From the NCBI RefSeq assembly GCF_005871085.1, contig NZ_VAUP01000035.1, forward strand, positions 62,001-126,000: a stretch of DNA of 64,000 nt. Reading direction: 5' to 3'. A model generated the notes under the pieces. The model saw nothing but the letters and a program-made list of their open reading frames with translations, was not told the origin of the DNA and made no database searches. Shown here one piece after another: positions 36,381 to 44,960 of this stretch. Both the position numbers and the translations under genes were made by a program. This stretch comes from Xanthobacter autotrophicus (lineage in GTDB: Bacteria; Pseudomonadota; Alphaproteobacteria; Rhizobiales; Xanthobacteraceae). The first letter of the stretch is position 1. Each line of letters starts with the position of its first letter.

Positions 36381-37253
36381 ATGGTCGCGCAGCAGATCGT
36401 CAACGGCCTCATGCTCGGGGCCATCTACATGCTCGTGGCGGTGGCCTTCACCCTCGCCATCGGGGTGTTGAACTTCCTCAACTTCTCCCTCCCCGGCCTG
36501 TTCATGGCGGGCGGCATGCTCGCCTTCGGGCTGATGAAGGCCGGCTGGCCCTTCCTGCTCGCCGCCGCCGGGGCGCTGGCCGCCGCCGCCTTCATCTCCC
36601 TGCTGGTGGAGCGCTTCGCCTACCGGCCCATGCAGGGCGGCGATCCGGAGGTGCCGCTGGTGTCCTCCCTCGGCTTCCTGGTGCTTCTGGAAAACCTCAT
36701 GCTGGTTCAGTTCGGCTCGGACCAGCAGGCGTTCCCCGCGCTGCTGCCAGATCTCAATTTGCGCATCGGCGGTCTCGTCATCGGCTATGCCCAGCTCGCC
36801 TCGCTGGTGCTGTCGCTGGGCATCGTGGCCGCGCTGTCCTTCGTGCTGGCGAAGACCGCCGCCGGGCGGCGCATCCGCACCGTGGCGGAGAGCCGGGAAA
36901 CCGCGCTGCTCATGGGCATCGACATCGCCCGCCTGGTGCCGCAGCTCTTCGTCGCCTCGGCGGCGCTGGCGGCGCTCGCCGGCATCCTGTTCGCGGTGAA
37001 CTACCAGCAGGTGTCGCCCTTCATGGGCGAGGGCGTCGGCTTCAAGGGCGTCGCCGCCATGATCGTGGGCGGCATGGGCTCCATCTGGGGCGCGGTGCTG
37101 GGCGGCCTGCTCATCGGCCTTGCCGAGGTGGTCTCCATCTCCTTCATCGGCGCGGACGTGGTGAACATCACCGTCTACGGCCTGCTGCTCCTCATCCTCA
37201 TCGTGCGGCCGCAGGGCCTCATGGGCCGCGCCCCCAGCCGGGAGAAGCTGTGA
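36381..37253 (+). CDS. livH: branched-chain amino-acid-type ABC transporter permease (LivH)
   Basis: One of two inner-membrane permeases of an HAAT-family importer. The 290-residue protein has about eight hydrophobic helices and the family pattern NGLMLGAIYMLVAVAFTLAIGVLNFLNFSLPGLFMAGG at the N-terminus and MIVGGMGSIWGAVLGGLLIGLAE near residue 225. It overlaps livM by one base (TGATG). It is the first gene of an operon running to the binding-protein gene. The substrate need not be a branched-chain amino acid: urea, amides and aromatic compounds are imported by related systems. Confidence 0.93.
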   Translation: MVAQQIVNGLMLGAIYMLVAVAFTLAIGVLNFLNFSLPGLFMAGGMLAFGLMKAGWPFLLAAAGALAAAAFISLLVERFAYRPMQGGDPEVPLVSSLGFLVLLENLMLVQFGSDQQAFPALLPDLNLRIGGLVIGYAQLASLVLSLGIVAALSFVLAKTAAGRRIRTVAESRETALLMGIDIARLVPQLFVASAALAALAGILFAVNYQQVSPFMGEGVGFKGVAAMIVGGMGSIWGAVLGGLLIGLAEVVSISFIGADVVNITVYGLLLLILIVRPQGLMGRAPSREKL

Positions 37254-38095
37254 TGAGCGGCTATCTGACGGGCGTCCTCGTCGTCCTCGCCTTCAATGTC
37301 ATGGCGGCCTATGCGGTGTACCTGCCGCTCGCCGCCGGGCAGCTCAATCTCGGCATCGCCGGCTTCATGGCCATCGGCGCCTATGGCTCGGCCTTCCTGA
37401 CCAACGAATATATGTGGCCCATGTGGGCCGCCGTCCCCGTGGGCGCGCTGGCAGCGGGGCTCACCGGCCTCCTCATCGGCCTGCCGGTGCTGCGCACCCA
37501 CGGCATCTATTTCGCCATGGCCACTTTCGCCCTTGGGCAGGTGATCTCCGCCGTGTTCCTGAACCTGGAAGTCGTGGGCGGCGCGGCGGGCTATCCGGTC
37601 ACCGATTATGCCGGCCCCAACGTGGTGTTCGCGGCGGCGGCGGGCGTGGTGCTGCTGATGCTCTACATCTCCCGCACCCGCTTCGCCCTCGAACTGACGG
37701 CGGTGAAGAGCGACCCTACGGTGGCGGACCTGCTGGGCGTCCCGGTGCGCGGCATGAAGGTGGCCGCCTTCGCCCTGGGCGCCATGGTGGCCGGCTTCGG
37801 CGGCGCCCTCTACGCGCACCATTATAATTTCGTGGAGGCCCAGCACTTCAACGTGCTGCTCTCGGTCTTCACCGTGCTCTACGTGCTGTTCGGCGGCACC
37901 CAGACCGTGTGGGGCCCGCTGGTGGGCGCCGCCTTCTTCACTTTGGTGCCGGAGTTGCTTCGCGCCTCCGACCAGTGGCGCTACGCGGTGTTCGCCGTCT
38001 TCATCATCGTCTTCATGGCGATCCGCCCGCAGGGGCTGGTGACCGCCGCCCTGTTCCGCCAGTTCCGCCGCCGCGCGCCGGAGGCCTCCTCATGA
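37253..38095 (+). CDS. livM: branched-chain amino-acid-type ABC transporter permease (LivM)
   Basis: Second permease of the importer. The 280-residue protein contains LNLGIAGFMAIGAYGSAFL, the LivM signature RTHGIYFAMATFALGQVISAVFLN and the C-terminal LFGGTQTVWGPLVGAAFFTLVPELLR. About nine hydrophobic helices are visible. The ATG overlaps the livH stop codon and the stop overlaps the livG start (ATGA), so translation is coupled. The long frame spanning livH in another phase is an artefact. Confidence 0.93.
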   Translation: MSGYLTGVLVVLAFNVMAAYAVYLPLAAGQLNLGIAGFMAIGAYGSAFLTNEYMWPMWAAVPVGALAAGLTGLLIGLPVLRTHGIYFAMATFALGQVISAVFLNLEVVGGAAGYPVTDYAGPNVVFAAAAGVVLLMLYISRTRFALELTAVKSDPTVADLLGVPVRGMKVAAFALGAMVAGFGGALYAHHYNFVEAQHFNVLLSVFTVLYVLFGGTQTVWGPLVGAAFFTLVPELLRASDQWRYAVFAVFIIVFMAIRPQGLVTAALFRQFRRRAPEASS

Positions 38096-38853
38096 GCACG
38101 GCGCTGGAAATCTCCGCTTTGTCGAAGTCGTTCGCGGGCGTACAGGCCATCCGCGACCTGTCCTTCACCGTGCCGAAGGGCGTCTCCACGGCGCTCATCG
38201 GCCCCAATGGGGCGGGCAAGACCACGGTGTTCAACATGGTCAGCGGCGTCTACGGCGTGGATGCCGGCCGCATCACGGTGAACGGCGTGGACGTGACCCG
38301 CATGCCCTCGCGCAAGCGCATCGGCACCGGGGTGGCCCGCTCGTTCCAGAACGTCCGGCTGATGCCGCACCTGTCGGTGCTGGAAAACCTGCTGGTGGGC
38401 CAGCATGTGCGCGCCTCCTCGCTGGCCGCGCTGTTCACGCCCTACCGCCTCATCCCCAACCACCGCTGGAAGCGCGAGGCACGCGCCGCGCTGGAGGAAA
38501 GCGGCCTCGGCCGCTGGGCGGACGAGACGGTCTCCGCCCTGCCCTATGGGGTGAGGAAGCGCATCGACCTGGTGCGCGCGACGCTCGCCGGCGCCAGCCT
38601 CCTGATGCTGGACGAGCCCGCCGCCGGCCTCAACCCCTCCGAGACCAACGCGCTGAGGGATCACCTCAAGGATTTGATGGCCAAGGGCACCACCCTGCTG
38701 GTGGTGGAGCACGACATGCACTTCGTGGACTCCATCTGCCAGAACGTGGTGGTGCTGAATTTCGGCGAGAAGATCGCCGAGGGCCCGCTGTCCCGCGTGC
38801 GGCAGGATCCCAAGGTGCGCGAGGCCTATATCGGCTCGGACGGGGAGGCCTGA
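38092..38853 (+). CDS. livG: branched-chain amino-acid-type ABC transporter ATPase (LivG)
   Basis: A 253-residue ABC ATPase with Walker A GPNGAGKTT (40-48), Q-loop VARSFQNVRLM, degenerate signature LPYGVRKR typical of LivG, Walker B LLMLDEPAAGLNPSE and switch His in VVEHDMHFVDSIC. It couples to LivHM with LivF as the second ATPase. Confidence 0.94.
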   Translation: MSTALEISALSKSFAGVQAIRDLSFTVPKGVSTALIGPNGAGKTTVFNMVSGVYGVDAGRITVNGVDVTRMPSRKRIGTGVARSFQNVRLMPHLSVLENLLVGQHVRASSLAALFTPYRLIPNHRWKREARAALEESGLGRWADETVSALPYGVRKRIDLVRATLAGASLLMLDEPAAGLNPSETNALRDHLKDLMAKGTTLLVVEHDMHFVDSICQNVVVLNFGEKIAEGPLSRVRQDPKVREAYIGSDGEA

Positions 38854-38854
38854 C

Positions 38855-39577
<723 letters not shown>

Positions 39578-39584
39578 TCTTTCC

Positions 39585-39623
39585 AAGCGAAGCGAATACC
39601 GGTTCGCGTGATGAAAACACGCG
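39585..39623 (+). repeat. dispersed rhizobial-type repeat (GCGAAG...CCGGTTCGCGTGA), copy A
   Basis: The core ACCGGTTCGCGTGA, with GCGAAG before and AAAAC-CGCG after, recurs inverted at 57936-57984. It is a known type of intergenic repeat in Hyphomicrobiales genomes (recognised from memory). Here it sits inside the liv operon between livF and the binding-protein gene. Confidence 0.65.
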
Positions 39624-39666
39624 CGACACACAGAAAAACCAGACCAAATCCAGAGGAGAGTTGGAC

Positions 39667-40839
39667 ATGAAGAAAAGTCTGCTTCTTGGCGCCGGCCTTC
39701 TGGCCGCGCTGGTCGCCGCCGGCACCGCGCGGGCCGAGGAGGATCTCGTCCTCGGCTACATGATGGCCAAGAGCGGCCCCTATGTGAGCCTCGCCAACAC
39801 CAACGAGGTGGCGGTGGACCTGGCGGTTGAGGAAATCAACGCCAAGGGCGGCATCAACGGCAAGAAGATCCGCGTGGTGAAGTTCGACACCGCCGGCGAT
39901 CCCAAGCAGGCCACCACCGCCGTGCGCTCGTTCGCGCAGGATGCCGGGGCGCTGGCCATCATCGGGCCGTTCTCCTCCTCCGAGGTGCGCACCACCTTCC
40001 CGGTGGGCGAGCGCGAGGGCATCTCGCAGATGTCCATGGCCTCCTCGGCGCCGGGCCTCACCAAGGGCTTCACCTACGGCTTCCGCAACACCACCGACGA
40101 AGGCAAGGTGATCGACCAGGTGCTGGCGTCCATCAAGGACAAGAAGCTGCCCATGGCCTCGGGCGCGGCGGCCTATGCGACCGACGACGTGGTGTCGAAA
40201 TCCATCGGCACCGGCGTGGTGCCGAAGATGTTCGAGAAGTATTCGATCCCCTCCAAGGGCTCAGTTGACTTCCAGCTCGCCGCCTTCGACCTGTCGCCCC
40301 AGGTGGCGCAGCTGAAGCAGATGGCACCCGACGTGGTCGGCCTCGGCTCGCCGCCGGAAGGCGCCATCACCCTCGCCAAGGAGCTGAAGCGCCAGGGCGT
40401 CTCAACCCGCCTCATCGGCGGCACCACCATTGCCGATCCCGAACTGCCCAAGCGCATGGATGGCGCCGGCGAGATGCTCACCATCGGCACCACCTTCTTC
40501 CCCGAGGTGAACGACAAGACCCGCGCCTTCGCCACTGAATTCGCCAAGCGCACCAAGGCCGCCGGCCTCAACCGCACCGACCCCAACCAGATGGACGCCT
40601 CGGTCTACGACATCGTCTACCTCTATGCCGAGGCCATGAAGCGGGCCGGCACCACCGGCGACAAGGCCAAGCTCGCCGCCGAGCGCGCCGCCGTCCGCGA
40701 CCAGGTGGCCAAGCTGAAGGACGTGCCGGCGCTGGAAGGTGCCATCTCCTTCGCTGATGGCGACGCTGTGAAGCCCGTCTACATCCTCGAGGTGAAGGGC
40801 GGGAAGTGGACCCTTCTGGATACGCGGATGCCGAACTGA
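39667..40839 (+). CDS. branched-chain amino-acid-type ABC transporter substrate-binding protein
   Basis: A 390-residue periplasmic type I binding protein. Signal peptide 1-23 ends at TARA-EED. The mature part starts DLVLGYMMAKSGPYVSLANTNEVAVDLAVEEINAKGGINGKKI, the usual Leu/Ile/Val-family opening, and ends LEVKGGKWTLLD. Ligand pocket residues cannot be assigned to a substrate by eye. AGAGGAG precedes the ATG. The repeat upstream could allow differential expression of this protein relative to the permease and ATPase genes. Confidence 0.93.
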   Translation: MKKSLLLGAGLLAALVAAGTARAEEDLVLGYMMAKSGPYVSLANTNEVAVDLAVEEINAKGGINGKKIRVVKFDTAGDPKQATTAVRSFAQDAGALAIIGPFSSSEVRTTFPVGEREGISQMSMASSAPGLTKGFTYGFRNTTDEGKVIDQVLASIKDKKLPMASGAAAYATDDVVSKSIGTGVVPKMFEKYSIPSKGSVDFQLAAFDLSPQVAQLKQMAPDVVGLGSPPEGAITLAKELKRQGVSTRLIGGTTIADPELPKRMDGAGEMLTIGTTFFPEVNDKTRAFATEFAKRTKAAGLNRTDPNQMDASVYDIVYLYAEAMKRAGTTGDKAKLAAERAAVRDQVAKLKDVPALEGAISFADGDAVKPVYILEVKGGKWTLLDTRMPN

Positions 40840-40931
40840 CCTCGGCACAATCCGCGTACAGCCGGCGCCTTCCTCCTGCCCCTGACCGGAAGGCGCCGGC
40901 TCTTCCTCCCATCCCGTCGAAAGAGAACTCC

Positions 40932-41618
40932 ATGCCGGGCACGACGCTTGACTTCACCCTGCACGCCGACGGCGGCGCCACGCGCCTTGCGGTGGAAATC
41001 CATCACGCGGTGATCGCCGGCTGGACCGGTCGCGACAAGGCGGCGCTGGAAAGGCACATCGTGGAGCTGGAAGAGCTGGGCGTGCCGCGCCCCGCCTCCA
41101 CCCCCATCTATTATCGGGTGGCGGCCGCCCGCTTCACCACCGCGGACGCCATCGAGTGCACCGGCCCCGACTCCTCCGGCGAGGTGGAGTTCATGGTGGT
41201 TCAGAGCGGCGGGCGGCGCTTTCTCGGCGTCGGTTCGGACCACACCGACCGCACCGTGGAGACTTATGGCATCACCGTCTCCAAGCAGATGTGCGACAAG
41301 CCTGTCGCCCCCGAGCTGTGGGCTCTCGACGACGTGCTGCCCCATTGGGACAGCCTGATCATCCGCTCGTTCGCCACCATCGGCGGGGAACGGGTGCTGT
41401 ACCAGGAGGGCCCGGTGTCGGCCATGCTGCCGCCCGGCGAGATCATCGCCGGCTACGGGCCGGGGCTTTCCGAGGGCACCGCCATGTTCTGCGGCACCCT
41501 CGCGGCCAAGGGCGGCATCCGCCCCGCCGAGCGCTTCGCGTTCGAGCTGGAAGACCCGGTGCTGAAGCGCACCATCCGCCACGCCTATGACGTGCGCATC
41601 CTGCCGATCGCCGGCTAG
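40932..41618 (+). CDS. DUF2848 family protein
   Basis: A 228-residue protein of the uncharacterised DUF2848 family, no signal peptide or membrane segment. Features include PIYYRVAAARFTTADAIECTGPDSSGEVEFMV, FLGVGSDHTDRTVETYGITVSKQMCDKP, and ETGSAMFCGTL-like EGTAMFCGTLAAKGGI. Conserved Asp/His/Glu in GSDHTDR and EGTAMFCGT resemble a metal-binding or fumarylacetoacetase-like site, but I cannot establish this. It lies 92 bp after the binding protein and 32 bp before a GntR regulator, so it may process the imported compound. Confidence 0.8.
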   Translation: MPGTTLDFTLHADGGATRLAVEIHHAVIAGWTGRDKAALERHIVELEELGVPRPASTPIYYRVAAARFTTADAIECTGPDSSGEVEFMVVQSGGRRFLGVGSDHTDRTVETYGITVSKQMCDKPVAPELWALDDVLPHWDSLIIRSFATIGGERVLYQEGPVSAMLPPGEIIAGYGPGLSEGTAMFCGTLAAKGGIRPAERFAFELEDPVLKRTIRHAYDVRILPIAG

Positions 41619-41650
41619 AGTCGCAGAGAAGACACGTCCGGAGGGCGCCC

Positions 41651-42334
41651 ATGCAGATCGAGACAGAGCTGGGGGAAGAGGCGGCGGAAGCCGGCACCGC
41701 TCCGGTCCGCTCGCTCCGGGACACCGCCTATGAGGTGCTCAAGCAGCGCATCATCATGTGCGTGTTCCGCCCCGGCGAAGCGCTGAGCGAGGCGCAGGTG
41801 GCCTCCAGCCTCGGCCTCGGCCGCACCCCGGTGCGCCAGGCGTTCGACCGGCTCATGCGCGACGGCCTGGTGGAGGTGCTGCCGCGCAAGGGCATCATCG
41901 TGCGTCCCATCAGCGCCGACGAGGTCCGCCACATGGTGGAGGTGCGGCTGCTGAACGAAGGCTTCTGCGCCCGCCTCGCCGCCGAGCGCGCCGACGGCGC
42001 CACGCTCGCCGCGCTGGCGGAGAATGTGCGGCGCGGGGCCGAGGCCGCGGCGGAGCGCGACGTGGCGGCGGCCATGGCGCTCGACCGCGCCTTCCACGCC
42101 ACCATCTCGGCGGCGGCGGGCAACCCGGTGCTGGGCGACATCCTGAAGAATCTGCACGAGCGGGCGCAGCGGGTGTGGTTCGTCTCCCTGCGCGATGCCG
42201 GCCATCACGCCCGCGTGGTGGACGAGCACGCCGCCATCGCCGCCGCCCTCACCGCCCGCGACGGCGACGGCGCCGAGGAGGCGACGCGGGCGCATATCCT
42301 GTCGTTCGCGGCGAACCTGACACGGCAGCTGTGA
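41651..42334 (+). CDS. GntR-family transcriptional regulator (FadR/FCD subfamily)
   Basis: A 227-residue regulator. The N-terminal winged HTH (about 18-85: LRDTAYEVLKQRII, then EALSEAQVASSLGLGRTPVRQAFDRLMRDGLVEVLPRKGIIVRPI) is followed by an all-helical FCD ligand domain (90-220) with the likely metal-binding Asp/His pattern (ALDRAFHATISAAAGNPVL, HHARVVDEHAAIAAAL). FCD domains bind small carboxylates. It follows the transporter and DUF2848 genes on the same strand and probably controls them in response to the imported substrate. Confidence 0.9.
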   Translation: MQIETELGEEAAEAGTAPVRSLRDTAYEVLKQRIIMCVFRPGEALSEAQVASSLGLGRTPVRQAFDRLMRDGLVEVLPRKGIIVRPISADEVRHMVEVRLLNEGFCARLAAERADGATLAALAENVRRGAEAAAERDVAAAMALDRAFHATISAAAGNPVLGDILKNLHERAQRVWFVSLRDAGHHARVVDEHAAIAAALTARDGDGAEEATRAHILSFAANLTRQL

Positions 42335-42435
42335 GAGCCTTGAAGGACTAAGAGCACGGCCACGCGCTCCCCCGGACGCGGGAGAGGGTTCCGCGGAGCG
42401 CCCGATTCAAGCGACTTCCCGGAGCCTTGCCACCC

Positions 42436-44007
42436 CTACCCCAGCCAGATGCCCAGCAAGGCGGCCGCGATGACCCATAGGGCGAGGTTGCCCCAGAAGG
42501 CGCGCTTGGCCTCGGCGCGGCCGATGCCCTCCAGCGAGGCCGGCGACAGGCTCAGCCCGTCCCGCGTCGCCACGTCGAGCTGCTCCATCACCCGCGCGGT
42601 GCGCGTGAGGAGCCCCGGCAGGGTGGCGGCGAAATGCGCCATTTCGGACACCCCGCCGCCGGCACGCTTGAGCTGGCCGACGGGTCCAAGATTGCCGGCG
42701 ATCCAATCCTCCACCACGGGGCGGGCCGTCTTCCACATATCGAGCTGCGGGTCGAGGGAACGGGCGACGCCTTCCACCACCACCATGGTCTTCTGCAACA
42801 GCAGCAGCTCGGGCCGCGTCTGCATGTCGAACAAGGCGGTCACCTCCAGCAGCAGCGCCAGAAGGCGCGCCATGGAGATCTGGTCGGCGGTGCGCGAGTG
42901 GATGGGCTCGCCGATGGCACGGATGGCCAGGGCGAAATCATCCACCGAGTGATGAAGCGGCACGTAGCCGGCCTCGAAATGCACTTCCGCCGTGCGCCGC
43001 CAGTTGCGGGTGATGAAGCCGTACAGGATCTCGGCGAGGAAGCGCCGTTCCTTCAGGCCGAGCCGACCCATGATGCCGCAATCCACGATCACGAGGCGGC
43101 CCTGGGCGTCCACGAACAAATTGCCGGGGTGCATGTCGGCATGGAAGAAGCCGTCGCGCATGGCCTGCTTCAGGAACGACTGCATGACGACGCGGGCGAT
43201 CTCCTTCAGGTCGTGCCCGGCCGCGATCAGCGCCTCCTTGTCGGAGAGCTTGATGCCGTCGATCCATTCGGTGGTCAGCACCTCGCGGCCGGAGCGGTCC
43301 CAGTCCACGCGGGGGACATGGATTTCCTTGTCCGCTCCGATGTTCTCGGCCAGCTCCGCATAGGCGGCGGCCTCAAGGCGCAGGTCCATTTCCATGGATA
43401 CCGAGCGGGCCAGCGTATCCACCACGGTTTCCAGCCGCAGCCGCCGGGCCTCGGCGAAATTCGTCTCGGCGAAATGGGCGATGCGGCGGAACGAGCCCAT
43501 GTCGGAGGAGAAGCGCCGCTCCACGCCCGGCCGCAGGATCTTCACCGCCACCGTGTGGCGGGTGCCGTCCTTGTCCAACACCTCGGCCTTGTGGACCTCG
43601 GCGATGGAGGCGGCGGCCACCGCCGGGCCGAACTGCGCATAGATCTCGCGCACCGGCCGCTCAAAGGCCTCGGCGACAGTGGCCTCCGCCACCTCCTGCC
43701 CGATGATGGGCATGCGGTCCTGCAGCACCTCAAGGTCGCGGGCCACCGAGGCGCCCACCACGTCCGGCCTTGTGGCGAGGAACTGGCCGAGCTTCACATA
43801 GGATGGGCCGAGCCGGGACAGGGCCGCCGAGAAGCGCGCCGGCCGGCTGCCGGCATCCTTGCGGGCGATCAGCCGGGCGATGCGCAGCAGCGGGCGCGCC
43901 AAAGGCGGGGCCGCCACCGGCGACATGAGGGAGAGCACGCCCTCGCGGGCGAGCACGTAGCCGGCACGGGCGAGACGCGCCGCGTCGGCGGCGAGAAAGA
44001 AGATCAT
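42436..44007 (-). CDS. ubiB: ubiquinone biosynthesis regulatory protein kinase UbiB
   Basis: An atypical kinase/ATPase of the ADCK/UbiB family needed for ubiquinone synthesis. The 523-residue protein has the KxGQ motif (SYVKLGQFLATRPD, 72-75), an Ala-rich nucleotide loop (AAASIAEVH), the ExD segment, HADMHPGN and VDCGIMGRL, and two C-terminal membrane helices ending ALLGIWLG. I chose the ATG at 44007; a TTG two codons earlier is possible. It lies 19 bp after ubiE, so the two form an operon. Confidence 0.92.
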   Translation of the reverse strand: MIFFLAADAARLARAGYVLAREGVLSLMSPVAAPPLARPLLRIARLIARKDAGSRPARFSAALSRLGPSYVKLGQFLATRPDVVGASVARDLEVLQDRMPIIGQEVAEATVAEAFERPVREIYAQFGPAVAAASIAEVHKAEVLDKDGTRHTVAVKILRPGVERRFSSDMGSFRRIAHFAETNFAEARRLRLETVVDTLARSVSMEMDLRLEAAAYAELAENIGADKEIHVPRVDWDRSGREVLTTEWIDGIKLSDKEALIAAGHDLKEIARVVMQSFLKQAMRDGFFHADMHPGNLFVDAQGRLVIVDCGIMGRLGLKERRFLAEILYGFITRNWRRTAEVHFEAGYVPLHHSVDDFALAIRAIGEPIHSRTADQISMARLLALLLEVTALFDMQTRPELLLLQKTMVVVEGVARSLDPQLDMWKTARPVVEDWIAGNLGPVGQLKRAGGGVSEMAHFAATLPGLLTRTARVMEQLDVATRDGLSLSPASLEGIGRAEAKRAFWGNLALWVIAAALLGIWLG

Positions 44008-44026
44008 GGTCAAAGGCCGCGCGCCA

Positions 44027-44839
44027 TCAGATGCGCCAGCCCCAGTGCAGGGCCACCACGCCGCCGGTCATGCGCGTGAAGTCCACGCGGGAGAAGCCGG
44101 CCTCGCGCATCATGTTGGCGAACACTTCCGCGTTGGGGAAGCGACGGATGGATTCCACCAGATACTGGTAGGGCTCGGCATCGCCGGCGACCCGCTTTCC
44201 AAGCTCCGGGATGACCTTGAAGGAATAGGTCTCGTAGATCTTGTCCAGCAGCGGCACGTCGACCTTGGAGAATTCCAGCACGAAGGCGCGTCCGCCGGGC
44301 TTCAGCACCCGCCGCATCTCGGTGAGGGCCAGCGGGATGCGCGGCACGTTGCGGATGCCGAAGGCGATGGTAACTGCGTCGAACGAGTGGTCGGGGAAGG
44401 GCAGCGCCTCGGCATTGGCTTCGGTGAAGGTGACCTTGTCGCCCAGGCCGCGCTTTTCCGCCCGCTCGCGGCCCACCGCCAGCATCTCGGTATTGATGTC
44501 GGCCACGGTGGCGCGGGTGCCCGCGCCACCCGCCTTCACCACCCGGAACGACACGTCGCCGGTGCCGCCGGCCAGATCCAGCAGCTCGAACGGCCGCGCG
44601 CTTTGGGGCGGGCGCACCTTGGAGACCAGCGCATCCTTCCACACCCGGTGCAGGCCGCCGGACATGAAGTCGTTCATGATGTCGTAGCGGCGTGCCACCT
44701 TGTGGAACACGTCGTCCACCAACGACTGCTTCTCGGTGAGCGGAACCGTGCGGTAGCCGAAATGGGTCTCGGGCCCGGGCGCGCCGGCGCCGGGCTGGGA
44801 ATTTCGGTCCGTATTCTGGTCCGCACTCAGGTCCGTCAT
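44027..44839 (-). CDS. ubiE: bifunctional demethylmenaquinone / 2-methoxy-6-polyprenyl-1,4-benzoquinol methylase
   Basis: SAM-dependent C-methyltransferase of ubiquinone synthesis. The 270-residue protein has the SAM motif [16 protein letters not shown], the UbiE signature [18 protein letters not shown] (about 50-67) and [31 protein letters not shown]-like C-terminus. The first 28 residues are an unconserved Asp/Gly-rich extension. It lies upstream of ubiB on the same strand. Confidence 0.94.
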   Translation of the reverse strand: MTDLSADQNTDRNSQPGAGAPGPETHFGYRTVPLTEKQSLVDDVFHKVARRYDIMNDFMSGGLHRVWKDALVSKVRPPQSARPFELLDLAGGTGDVSFRVVKAGGAGTRATVADINTEMLAVGRERAEKRGLGDKVTFTEANAEALPFPDHSFDAVTIAFGIRNVPRIPLALTEMRRVLKPGGRAFVLEFSKVDVPLLDKIYETYSFKVIPELGKRVAGDAEPYQYLVESIRRFPNAEVFANMMREAGFSRVDFTRMTGGVVALHWGWRI

Positions 44840-44960
44840 GGGTTCTGGCCGCGCGCTGTTGTTTCGGGCCGGGACCTTATCGGATGATCCGGGCTGGCGC
44901 CATAAAGGTCAGCGTCGCGCCCGTGGGGCAGTTTGAAACGGCGGGGCGCGCGAGGCGCCC

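Noticed and set aside
36341-37252. out-of-frame reading of livH fused to livM
   Set aside because: Arg/His-rich translation without membrane helices; livH in the other frame fits its family fully.
42470-42480. kinase-like DFG replaced by DCG in UbiB
   Set aside because: VDCGI is normal for UbiB-family proteins, so this is not an oddity.
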